The notes beneath the pieces are model-generated. The model was not told the DNA's origin. It did no database searches and saw only the letters and a list, made by a program, of their open reading frames with translations. The position numbers and the translations under genes are program-made. This document shows positions 47,945-59,900 of a stretch of 64,000 nt of DNA, piece by piece (positions within the stretch are counted from its first letter, which is position 1; each line of letters opens with the position of its first letter). Source of the stretch: Hydractinia symbiolongicarpus. Lineage: Eukaryota > Cnidaria > Hydrozoa > Anthoathecata > Hydractiniidae. The stretch spans positions 2,792,001 through 2,856,000 of the forward strand of contig NC_079880.1 of assembly GCF_029227915.1 (NCBI RefSeq), written 5' to 3'.

Positions 47945-50598
47945 AATGGCGGGTTTTCGTTTGCCGGCGTTTAAACTTCTTTTATTCAGCGTCTCATCAA
48001 AAATGAAAACATTTTTAAAAACTATAAGTCTCATGGGTTTTAGTGGTGAAATAATAATTTAAAAAATCGTTCGGGAAATGAGTTTACATCCCGGGTACTT
48101 TCTTTACTATACGGGACGAGTCCGGGATTTACGGAAATCGCAGGTTTTCGTTTGCCGGCGATTAAACTTCTTTTATTCAGCGTCTCATCAAAAATGAAAA
48201 CATTTTTGAAAACTACAAGTCTCATGCGTTTTAGTGGTGAAAAAATAATTTAAAAAATCGTTCGGGAAATGAGTTTACTCCATGGGTACTTTCTTTGTAT
48301 ACTTTTGACAATACGGGCCGAGTCCGGGATTTACGGGATATCGCAGGTTTTCGTTTGCCGGCGATTAAACTTCTTTTATTCAGGGTCTCATCAAAAATGA
48401 AAACATTTTTAAAAACTACAAGTCTCATGCGTTTTAGTGGTGAAAAAAAAAATTAAAAAATCGTTCGGGAAATGAGTTTACTCCCTAGGTACTTTCTTTG
48501 TATACATTCGACTATACGGGCCGAGTCCGGGATTTACGGGAAATCGCGGATTTTCGTTTGAGTGCGAATAAACTTTTTTATTCAGCGTCTCATCAAAAAT
48601 GAAAACATTTTTGGAAACTACAAGTCTCATGCGTTGTAGTGGTGAAAAAATAATTTAAAAAATCGTTCGGGAAATGAGTTTACTCACAGGGTACTTTCTT
48701 TGTATACATTCGACTATACGGGCCGAGTCCGGGATTTACGGGAAATCGCGGATTTTCGTTTGAGTGCGAATAAACTTTTTTATTCAGCGTCTCATCAAAA
48801 ATGAAAACATTTTTGAAAACTACAAGTCTCATGCGTTGTAGTGGTGAAAAAATAATTTAAAAAATCGTTCGGAAAATGAGTTTACTCCCTGGGTAATTTC
48901 TTTGTATACTTTTGACTATACGGGCCGAGTCCGGGGTTTACGGGAAATGGCGGGTTTCCGTTTGCCGGTGATTAAACTTCTTTTATTCAGCGTCTCATCA
49001 AAAATGAAAACATTTTTAAAAACTATAAGTCTCATGGGTTTTAGTGGTGAAATAATAATTTAAAAAATCGTTCGGGAAATGAGTTTACATCCCGGGTACT
49101 TTCTTTACTATACGGGCCGAGTTCGGGATTTACGGAAATCGCAGGTTTTCCTTTGCCGGCGATTAAACTTCTTTTATTCAGCGTCTCATCAAAAATGAAA
49201 ACATTTTTAATAACTACAAGTCTCATGCGTTTTAGTGGTGAAAAACAAAATTAAAAAATCGTTCGGGAAATGAGTTTACTCCCTAGGTACTTTCTTTACT
49301 ATACGGGACGAGTCCGGGATTTACGGAAATCGCAGGTTTTCGTTTGCCGGCGATTAAACTTCTTTTATTCAGCGTCTCATCAAAAATGAAAACATTTTTG
49401 AAAACTACAAGTCTCATGCGTTTTAGTGGTGAAAAAATAATTTAAAAAATCGTTCGGGAAATGAGTTTACTCCATGGGTACTTTCTTTGTATACTTTTGA
49501 CAATACGGGCCGAGTCCGGGATTTACGGGATATCGCAGTTTTTCGTTTGCCGGCGATTAAACTTCTTTTATTCAGGGTCTCATCAAAAATGAAAACATTT
49601 TTAAAAACTACAAGTCTCATGCGTTTTAGTGGTGAAAAAAAAAATTAAAAAATCGTTCGGGAAATGAGTTTACTCCCTAGGTACTTTCTTTGTATACATT
49701 CGACTATACGGGCCGAGTCCGGGATTTACGGGAAATCGCGGATTTTCGTTTGAGTGCGAATAAACTTTTTTATTCAGCGTCTCATCAAAAATGAAAACAT
49801 TTTTAAAAACTATAAGTCTCATGGGTTTTAGTGGTGAAATAATAATTTAAAAAATCGTTCGGGAAATGAATTTACATCCCGGGTACTTTCTTTACTATAC
49901 GGGCCGAGTTCGGGATTTACGGAAATCGCAGGTTTTCGTTTGCCGGCGATTAAACTTCTTTTATTCAGCGTCTCATCAAAAATGAAAACATTTTTAAAAA
50001 CTACAAGTCTCATGCGTTTTAGTGGTGAAAAACAAAATTAAAAAATCGTTCGGGAAATGAGTTTACTCCCTAGGTACTTTCTTTGTATACATTCGACTAT
50101 ACGGGCCAAGCCCGGGATTTACGGGAACCCGCGGGATTTCGTTTGCCGGCGATTAAACCTCTTTCATTAAGCGTCTCATCAAATATGAAAACATTTTTGA
50201 AAACTACAAGTCTCATGCGTTTTAGTGGTGAAAAAATAATTTAAAAAATCGTTCGGAAAATGAGTTTACTTCCTGGGTACTTTCTTTGTATACTTTGGAC
50301 GATACGGGCCGAGTCCGGGATTTACGGGAAATCGCGGATTTTAGTTTGAGTGCGAATAAACTTCTTTTATTCAGCGTCTCATCAAAAATGAAAACATTTT
50401 TGAAAACTACAAGTCTCATGCGTTGTAGTGGTGAAAAAATAATTTAAAAAATCGTTCGGAAAATGAGTTTACTCCCTGGGTACTTTCATTGTATACTTTT
50501 GACTATACGGGCCGAGTTCGGGATTTACGGAAATCGCAGGTTTTCGTTTGCCGGCGATTAAACTTCTTTTATTCAGCGTCTCATCAAAAATGAAAACA
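47945..50598 (+). repeat. ~2,990-bp duplication, copy 2 (one monomer shorter)
   Basis: This is the second copy of 44,953-47,800. The b-type monomer at about 49,730 passes directly into ATAAGTCTCATGGG of a c-type monomer near 49,812, where copy 1 has a full extra monomer. The rare TACTTTCATT is at 47,691 and 50,481, 2,790 bp apart. A private change AATAACTACAAG occurs near 49,210. Confidence 0.83.
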
Positions 50599-53263
50599 TT
50601 TTTGAAAACTACAAGTCTCATGCGTTTTAGTGGTGAAAAAATAATTTAAAAAATCGTTCGGGAAATGAGTTTACTCCCTGGGTACTTTCTTTGTATACTT
50701 TTGACAATACGGGCCGAGTCCGGGATTTACGGGAAATCGCAGGTTTTCGTTTGCCGGCGATTAAACTTCTTTCATTCAGCGTCTCATCAAAAATGAAAAC
50801 ATTTTTAAAAACTACAAGTCTCATGCGTTTTAGTGGTGAAAAACAAAATTAAAAAATCGTTCGGGAAATGAGTTTACTCCCTAGGTACTTTCTTTGTATA
50901 CATTCGACTATACGGGCCAAGCCCGGGATTTACGGGAAATCGCGGGATTTCGTTTGCCGGCGATTAAACCTCTTTCATTAAGCGTCTCATCAAATATGAA
51001 AACATTTTTGAAAACTACAAGTCTCATGCGTTTTAGTGGTGAAAAAATAATTTAAAAAATCGTTCGGAAAATGAGTTTACTTCCTGGGTACTTTCTTTGT
51101 ATACTTTGGACTATACGGGCCGAGTCCGGGATTTACGGGAAATCGCGGATTTTCGTTTGAGTGCGAATAAACTTCTTTTATTCAGCGTCTCATCAAAAAT
51201 GAAAACATTTTTGAAAACTACAAGTCTCATGCGTTGTAGTGGTGAAAAAATAATTTAAAAAATCGTTCGGAAAATGAGTTTACTCCCTGGGTACTTTCTT
51301 TGTATACTTTTGACTATACGGGCCGAGTCCGGGGTTTACGGGAAATGGCGGGTTTTCGTTTGCCGGCGATTAAACTTCTTTTATTCAGCGTCTCATGAAA
51401 AATGAAAACATTTTTAAAAACTACAAGTCTCATGCGTTGTAGTTGTGAAAAAATAATTTAAAAAATCGTTCGGAAAATGAGTTTACTCCCTGGGTAATTT
51501 CTTTGTATACTTTGGACTATACGGGCGGAGTCCGGGATTTACGGGAAATCGCGGATTTTCGTTTGAGTGCGAATAAACTTCTATTATTCAGCGTCTCATC
51601 AAAAGTGAAAACATTTTTGAAAACTACAAGTCTCATGCGTTTTAGTGGTGAAAAAATAATTTAAAAAATCGTTTGGGAAATGAGTTTACTCCCTGGGTAC
51701 TTTCTTTGTATACTTTTGACAATACGGGCCGAGTCCGGGATTTACGGGAAATCGCAGGTTTTCGTTTACCGGCGATTAAACTTCTTTTATTCAGCGTCTC
51801 ATCAAAAATGAAAACATTTTTAAAAACTACAAGTCTCATGCGTTGTAGTGGTGAAAAAATAATTTAAAAAATCGTTCGGAAAATGAGTTTACTCCCTGGG
51901 TACTTTCATTGTATACTTTTGACTATACGGGCCGAGTTCGGGATTTACGGAAATCGCAGGTTTTCGTTTGCCGGCGATTAAACTTCTTTTATTCAGCGTC
52001 TCATCAAAAATGAAAACATTTTTGAAAACTACAAGTCTCATGCGTTTTAGTGGTGAAAAAATAATTTAAGAAATCGTTCGGGAAATGAGTTTACTCCCTG
52101 GTTACTTTCTTTGTATACTTTTGACAATACGGGCCGAGTCCGGGATTTACGGGAAATCGCAGGTTTTCGTTTGCCGGCGATTAAACTTCTTTTATTCAGC
52201 GTCTCATCAAAAATGAAAACATTTTTAAAAACTACAAGTCTCATGCGTTTTAGTGGTGAAAAACAAAATTAAAAAATCGTTCGGGAAATGAGTTTACTCC
52301 CTAGGTACTTTCTTTGTATACATTCGACTATACGGGCCAAGCCCGGGATTTACGGGAAATCGCGGGATTTCGTTTGCCGGCGATTAAACCTCTTTCATTA
52401 AGCGTCTCATCAAATATGAAAACATTTTTGAAAACTACAAGTCTCATGCGTTTTAGTGGTGAAAAAATAATTTAAAAAATCGTTCGGAAAATGAGTTTAC
52501 TTCCTGGGTACTTTCTTTGTATACTTTGGACTATACGGGCCGAGTCCGGGATTTACGGGAAATCGCGGATTTTCGTTTGAGTGCGAATAAACTTCTTTTA
52601 TTCAGCGTCTCATCAAAAATGAAAACATTTTTGAAAACTACAAGTCTCATGCGTTGTAGTGGTGAAAAAATAATTTAAAAAATCGTTCGGAAAATGAGTT
52701 TACTCCCTGGGTACTTTCTTTGTATACTTTTGACTATACGGGCCGAGTCCGGGGTTTACGGGAAATGGCGGGTTTTCGTTTGCCGGCGATTAAACTTCTT
52801 TTATTCAGCGTCTCATGAAAAATGAAAACATTTTTAAAAACTACAAGTCTCATGCGTTGTAGTTGTGAAAAAATAATTTAAAAAATCGTTCGGAAAATGA
52901 GTTTACTCCCTGGGTAATTTCCTTGTATACTTTGGACTATACGGGCGGAGTCCGGGATTTACGGGAAATCGCGGATTTTCGTTTGAGTGCGAATAAACTT
53001 CTATTATTCAGCGTCTCATCAAAAGTGAAAACATTTTTGAAAACTACAAGTCTCATGCGTTTTAGTGGTGAAAAAATAATTTAAAAAATCGTTTGGGAAA
53101 TGAGTTTACTCCCTGGGTACTTTCTTTGTATACTTTTGACAATACGGGCCGAGTCCGGGATTTACGGGAAATCGCAGGTTTTCGTTTACCGGCGATTAAA
53201 CTTCTTTTATTCAGCGTCTCATCAAAAATGAAAACATTTTTAAAAACTACAAGTCTCATGCGT
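50480..53263 (+). repeat. 1,420-bp tandem duplication (two copies)
   Basis: Copy 1 is about 50,480-51,899 and copy 2 about 51,900-53,263. TACTTTCATT lies at 50,481 and 51,901. The rare ACGGGCGGAGTCC, CTTCTATTATTCAG, AAAAGTGAAAAC and TTTACCGGCG are found in both copies near 51.5-51.8 and 52.9-53.2 kb. The unit is about seven monomers. Confidence 0.88.
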
Positions 53264-54890
53264 TTTAGTGGTGAAAAAATAATTTAAAAAATCGTTCGGG
53301 AAATGAGTTTACTCCCTGGGTACTTTCTTTGTATACTTTTGACTATACGGGCCAAGCCCGGGATTTACGGGAAATCGCGGGATTTCGTTTGCCGGCGATT
53401 AAACCTCTTTCATTAAGCGTCTCATCAAATATGAAAACATTTTTGAAAACTACAAGTCTCATGCGTTTTAGTGGTGAAAAAATAATTTAAAAAATCGTTC
53501 GGAAAATGAGTTTACTCCCTGGGTACTTTCTTTGTATACTTTGGACTATACGGGCCGAGTCCGGGATTTACGGGAAATCGCGGATTTTCGTTTGAGTGCG
53601 AATAAACTTCTTTTATTCAGCGTCTAATCAAAAATGAAAACATTTTTGAAAACTACAAGTCTCATGCGTTGTAGTGGTGAAAAAATAATTTAAAAAATCG
53701 TTCGGAAAATGAGTTTACTCCCTGGGTACTTTCTTTGTATACTTTTGACTATACGGGCCGAGTCCGGGGTTTACGGGAAATGGCGGGTTTTCGTTTGCCG
53801 GCGATTAAACTTCTTTTATTCAGCGTCTCATCAAAAATGAAAACATTTTTAAAATTTACAAGTCTCATGCGTTGTAGTTGTGAAAAAATAATTTAAAAAA
53901 TCGTTCGGAAAATGAGTTTACTCCCTGGGTAATTTCTTTGTATACTTTGGACTATACGGGCCGAGTCCGGGATTTACGGGAAATCGCGGATTTTCGTTTG
54001 AGTGCGAATAAACTTCTTTTATTCAGCGTCTCATCAAAAATGAAAACATTTTTGAAAACTACAAGTCTCATGCGTTGTAGTTATGAAAAAATAATTTAAA
54101 AATTCATTCGGAAAATGAGTTTACTCCTTGGGTAATTTCTTTGTATACTTTTGCCTATACGGGCCGAGTCATGGGTTTACGGGAAATGGCGGGTTTCCGT
54201 TTGCCGGCGATTAAACTTCTTTTATTCAGCGTCTCATCAAAAATGAAAACATTTTTAAAAACTATAAGTCTCATGGGTTTTAGTGGTGAAATAATAATTT
54301 AAAAAATCGTTCGGGAAATGAGTTTACATCCCGGGTACTTTCTTTACTATACGGGCCGAGTTCGGGATTTACGGAAATCGCAGGTTTTCGTTTGCCGGCG
54401 ATTAAACTTCTTTTATTCAGCGTCTCATCAAAAATGAAAACATTTTTGAAAACTACAAGTCTCATGCGTTGTAGTTGTGAAAAAATAATTTAAAAAATCG
54501 TTCGGGAAATGAGTTTACATCCCGGGTACTTTCTTTACTATACGGGCCGAGTTCGGGATTTACGGAAATCGCAGGTTTTCGTTTGCCGGCGATTAAACTT
54601 CTTTTATTCAGCGTCTCATCAAAAATGAAAACATTTTTGAAAACTACAAGTCTCATGCGTTTTAGTGGTGAAAAAATAATTTAAAAAATCGTTCGGGAAA
54701 TGAGTTTACTCCCTGGGTACTTTCTTTGTATACTTTTGACAATACGGGCCGAGTCCGGGATTTACGGGAAATCGCAGGTTTTCGTTTGCCGGCGATTAAA
54801 CTTCTTTTATTCAGCGTCTCATCAAAAATGAAAACATTTTTAAAAACTACAAGTCTCATGCGTTTTAGTGGTGAAAAACAAAATTAAAAA
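53264..54890 (+). repeat. Pentamer-like run with paired d-type monomers
   Basis: The order a, b and full-length c-like monomers is followed by two successive d-type monomers: ACATCCCGGG with CTTTACTATAC occurs at about 54,325 and 54,515, about 190 bp apart. Private changes include AAAATTTACAAG near 53,852, GTAGTTATG near 54,076 and ATTCATTCGG near 54,102. No gene is present. Confidence 0.75.
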
Positions 54891-57354
54891 ATCGTTCGGG
54901 AAATGAGTTTACTCCCTAGGTACTTTCTTTGTATACATTCAACTATACGGGCCAAGCCCGGGATTTACGGGAAATCGCGGGATTTCGTTTGCCGGCGATT
55001 AAACCTCTTTCATTAAGCGTCTCATCAAATATGAAAACATTTTTGAAAACTACAAGTCTCATGCGTTTTAGTGGTGAAAAAATAATTTAAAAAATCGTTC
55101 GGAAAATGAGTTTACTTCCTGGGTACTTTCTTTGTATACTTTGGACTATACGGGCCGAGTCCGGGATTTACTGGAAATCGCGGATTTTCGTTTGAGTGCG
55201 AATAAACTTCTTTTATTCAGCGTCTCATCAAAAATGAAAACATTTTTAAAAACTACAAGTCTCATGCGTTGTAGTTGTGAAAAAATAATTTAAAAAATCG
55301 TTCGGAAAATGAGTTTACTCCCTGGGTAATTTCTTTGTATACTTTGGACTATACGGGCCGAGTTCGGGATTTACGGAAATCGCAGGTTTTCGTTTGCCGG
55401 TGATTAAACTTCTTTTATTCAGCGTCTCATCAAAAATGAAAACATTTTTGAAAACTACAAGTGTCTCATGCGTTTTAGTGGTGAAAAAATAATTTAAAAA
55501 ATCGTTCGGGAAATGAGTTTACTCCCTGGGTACTTTCTTTGTATACTTTTGACAATACGGGCAGAGTCCGGGATTTACGGGAAATCGCAGGTTTTCGTTT
55601 GCCGGCGATTAAACTTCTTTTATTCAGCGTCTCATCAAAAATGAAAACATTTTTAAAAACTACAAGTCTCATGCGTTTTAGTGGTGAAAAACAAAATTAA
55701 AAAATCGTTCGGGAAATGAGTTTACTCCCTAGGTACTTTCTTTGTATACATTCGACTATACGGGCCAAGCCCGAGATTTACGGGAAATCGCGGGATTTCG
55801 TTTGCCGGCGATTAAACCTCTTTCATTAAGCGTCTCATCAAATATGAAAACATTTTTGAAAACTACAAGTCTCATGCGTTTTAGTGGTGAAAAAATAATT
55901 TAAAAAATCGTTCGGAAAATGAGTTTACTTCCTGGGTACTTTCTTTGTATACTTTGGACTTTACGGGCCGAGTCCGGGATTTACGGGAAATCGCGGATTT
56001 TCGTTTGAGTGCGAATAAACTTCTTTTATTCAGCGTCTCATCAAAAATGAAAACATTTTTGAAAACTACAAGTCTCATGCGTTGTAGTGGTGAAAAAATA
56101 ATTTAAAAAATCGTTCGGGAAATGAGTTTACTCCCTAGGTACTTTCTTTGTATACATTCAACTATACGGGCCAAGCCCGGGATTTACGGGAAATCGCGGG
56201 ATTTCGTTTGCCGGCGATTAAACCTCTTTCATTAAGCGTCTCATCAAATATGAAAACATTTTGGAAAACTACAAGTCTCATGCATTTTAGTGGTGAAAAA
56301 ATAATTTAAAAAATCGTTCGGAAAATGAGTTGACTTCCTGGGTACTTTCTTTGTATACTTTGGACTATACGGGCCGAGTCCGGGATTTACGGGAAATCGC
56401 GGATTTTCGTTTGAGTGCGAATAAACTTCTTTTATTCAGCGTCTAATCAAAAATGAAAACATTTTTAAAAATTTCAAGTCTCATGCCTTGTAGTTGTGAA
56501 AAAATAATTTAAAAAATCGTTCGGAAAATGAGTTTACTCCCTGGGTAATTTCTTTGTATACTTTGGACTATACGGGCCGAGTTCGGGATTTACGGAAATC
56601 GCAGGTTTTCGTTTGCCGGCGATTAAACTTCTTTTATTCAGCGTCTCATCAAAAATGAAAACATTTTTGAAAACTACAAGTGTCTCATGCGTTTTAGTGG
56701 TGAAAAAATAATTTAAAAAATCGTTCGGGAAATGAGTTTACTCCCTGGGTACTTTCTTTGTATACTTTTGACAATACGGGCCGAGTCCGGGATTTACGGG
56801 AAATCGCAGGTTTTCGTTTGCCGGCGATTAAACTTCTTTTATTCAGCGTCTCATCAAAAATGAAAACATTTTTAAAAACTACAAGTCTCATGCGTTTTAG
56901 TGGTGAAAAACAAAATTAAAAAATCGTTCGGGAAATGAGTTTACTCCCTAGGTACTTTCTTTGTATACATTCGACTATACGGGCCCAGCCCGGGATTTAC
57001 GGGAAATCGCGGGATTTCGTTTGCCGGCGATTAAACCTCTTTCATTAAGCGTCTCATCAAATATGAAAACATTTTTGAAAACTACAAGTCTCATGCGTTT
57101 TAGTGGTGAAAAAATAATTTAAAAAATCGTTCGGAAAATGAGTTTACTTCCTGGGTACTTTCTTTGTATACTTTGGACTATACGGGCCGAGTCCGGGATT
57201 TACGGGAAATCGCGGATTTTCGTTTGAGTGCGAATAAACTTCTTTTATTCAGCGTCTCATCAAAAATGAAAACATTTTTGAAAACTACAAGTCTCATGCG
57301 TTGTAGTGGTGAAAAAATAATTTAAAAAATCGTTCGGGAAATGAGTTTACTCCC
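54891..57354 (+). repeat. 1,219-bp tandem duplication (two copies)
   Basis: Copy 1 is about 54,891-56,109 and copy 2 about 56,110-57,354. A private 2-bp insertion gives CAAGTGTCTCATG instead of CAAGTCTCATG, with GTGTCTCATG at 55,461 and 56,680, exactly 1,219 bp apart. CATTCAACTATACGG (AACTATACGG at 54,941 and 56,160) confirms the offset. The unit is six monomers. Confidence 0.9.
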
Positions 57355-58069
57355 TGGGTACTTTCTTTGTATACTTTTGACAATACGGACCGAGTCCGGG
57401 ATTTACGGGAAATCGCAGGTTTTCGTTTGCCGGCGATTAAACTTCTTTTATTCAGCGTCTCATCAAAAATGAAAACATTTTTAAAAACTACAAGTCTCAT
57501 ACGTTTTAGTGGTGAAAAACAAAATTAAAAAATCGTTCGGGAAATGAGTTTACTCCCTGGGTACTTTCTTTGTATACATTCGACTATACGGGCCAAGCCC
57601 GGGATTTACGGGAAATCGCGGGATTTCGTTTGCCGGCGATTAAACCTCTTTCATTAAGCGTCTCATCAAATATGAAAACATTTTTGAAAACTACAAGTCT
57701 AATGCGTTTTAGTGGTGAAAAAATAATTTAAAAAATCGTTCGGAAAATGAGTTTACTCCCTGGGTACTTTCTTTGTATACTTTGGACTATACGGGCCGAG
57801 TCCGGGATTTACGGCAAATCGCGGATTTTCGTTTGAGTGCGAATAAACTTCTTTTATTCAGCGTCTCATCAAAAATGAAAACATTTTTGAAAACTACAAG
57901 TCTCATGCGTTGTAGTTGTGAAAAAATAATTTAAAAAATCGTTCGGAAAATGAGTTTACTCCCTGGGTAATTTCTTTGTATACTTTGGACTATACGGGCC
58001 GAGTCCGGGATTTACGGGAAATCGCGGATTTTCGTTTGATTGCGAATAAACTTCTTTTATTCAGCGTCT
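57355..58069 (+). repeat. Mixed a, b and e monomers
   Basis: An e-type copy (near 57,405), an a-type (57,600) and two successive b-type copies (near 57,800 and 58,005) occupy this stretch. The second b-type reads TTTGATTGCGAAT, one further base changed from GAGTGCGAAT. The e-type here ends in ACTCCCTGGGTAC rather than CCTAGG. Confidence 0.75.
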
Positions 58070-59099
58070 CATCAAAAATGAAAACATTTTTGAAAACTAC
58101 AAGTCTCATGCGTTGTAGTGGTGAAAAAATAATTTAAAAAATCGTTCGGAAAATGAGTTTACTCCCTGGGTACTTTCTTTGTATACTTTTGACTATACGG
58201 GCCGAGTCCGGGGTTTACGGGAAATGGCGGGTTTTCGTTTGCCGGCGATTAAACTTCTTTTATTCAGCGTCTCATCAAAAATGAAAACATTTTTAAAAAC
58301 TACAAGTCTCATGCGTTGTAGTTGTGAAAAAATAATTTAAAAAATCATTCGGAAAATGAGTTTACTCCCTGGGTAATTTTTTTGTATACTATTGCCTATA
58401 CGGGCCGAGTCATGGGTTTACGGGAAATGGCGGGTTTTCGTTTGCCGGCGATTTAACTTCTTTTTTTCAGCGTCTCATCAAAAATGAAAACATTTTTAAA
58501 AACTATAAGTCTCATGGGTTTTAGTGGTGAAATAATAATTTAAAAAATCGTTCGGGAGATGAGTTTACATCCCGGGTACTTTCTTTACTATACGGGCCGA
58601 GTCCGGGATTTACGGGAAATCGCAGGTTTTCGTTTGCCGGCGATTAAACTTCTTTTATTCAGCGTCTCATCAAAAATGAAAACATTTTTGAAAACTACAA
58701 GTCTCATGCGTTTTAGTGGTGAAAAAATATTTTAAAAAATCGTTCGGGAAATGAGTTTACATCCCGGGTACTTTCTTTACTATACGGGCCGAGTGCGGGA
58801 TTTACGGGAAATCGCGGGTTTTCGTTTGCTGGCGATTAAACCACTTTCATTAAGCGTCTCATCAAAAATGAAAACATTTTTAAAAACTACAAGTCTCATG
58901 CGTTGTAGTTGTGAAAAGATAAATTAAAAAATCGTTTTGGAAATGAGTTTACTTACAGGGTACTTTCTTTGTAAACATTTGACTATACGGGCGAAGCCCG
59001 GGATTTACGAGAAATCGCAAGTTTTCCTTTGCTGGCCATTAAACCACTTTCATTAAGCGTCTCATCAAAAATGAAAACATTTCTAAAAACTACAAGTCT
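58070..59099 (+). repeat. Segment repeated 4,610 bp downstream, copy 1
   Basis: This matches 62,680-63,700 at a constant 4,610 bp: ATCATTCGG (about 58,345 and 62,955), TTTTGCCTATACGG or ATTGCCTATACGG with GAGTCATGGG, GAAAAAATATTTT, and GAGTGCGGGA (58,791 and 63,401). Small differences include GGCGAAGCCCGGG here against GGCGAAGCCCGTG there. Confidence 0.85.
58988..59000. repeat. Inverted repeat with GAA loop (GCGAAGC motif)
   Basis: CGGGC GAA GCCCG is a perfect five-pair inverted repeat with a GAA loop. It contains GCGAAGC, a heptamer known from biophysical studies to form an unusually stable single-stranded DNA mini-hairpin. Whether it forms in the cell is unknown. Confidence 0.7.
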
Positions 59100-59900
59100 C
59101 ATGCGTTTTAGTGGTGAAAAATATTTTAAAAAATCGTTCGGGAAATGCGTTTACATCCCGGGTACTTTCTTTACTATACTGGCCGAGTCTGAGATTTACG
59201 GGAAATCGCGGGTTTTCGTTTGCTGGCGATTAAACCACTTTCATTAAGCGTCTCATCAAAAATGAAAACATTTTTAAAAACTACAAGTCTCATGCGTTGT
59301 AGTTGTGAAAAGATAATTTAAAAAATCGTTTTGGAAATGAGTTTACTTACAGGGTACTTTCTTTGTAAACATTCGACTATACGGGCAAAGCCCGTGATTT
59401 ACGGGAAATCGCAGGTTTTCGTTTGCCGGCGATTAAACTTCTTTTATTCAGCGTCTCATCAAAAGTGAAAACATTTTTGAAAATTACAAGTCTCATGCGT
59501 TTTAGTGGTGAAAAATATTTTAAAAAATCGTTCGGGAAATGCGTTTACATCCCGGGTACTTTCTTTACTATACTGGCCGAGTCTGAGATTTACGGGAAAT
59601 CGCGGGTTTTCGTTTGCTGGCGATTAAACCACTTTCATTAAGCGTCTCATCAAAAATAAAAACATTTTTAAAAACTACAAGTCTCATGCGTTGTAGTTGT
59701 GAAAAGATAATTTAAAAAATCGTTTTGGAAATGAGTTTACTTACAGGGTACTTTTTTTGTAAACATTCGACTATACGGGCAAAACCCGTGATTTACGGGA
59801 AATCGCGGGTTTTCGTTTGCCGGCGATTAAACTTCTTTTATTCAGCGTCTCATCAAAAATGAAAACATTTTTGAAAACTACAAGTCTCATGCGTTTTAGT
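59100..59900 (+). repeat. 394-bp dimer tandem duplication
   Basis: Copy 1 is about 59,100-59,493 and copy 2 about 59,494-59,900. ACTGGCCGAGTCTGAG occurs at 59,178 and 59,572, 394 bp apart. Both have GAAAAATATTTTAAA, two bases shorter than usual, and GAAATGCGTTTACATCCC. A third version of the first monomer is at the window end (63,980). Confidence 0.85.
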
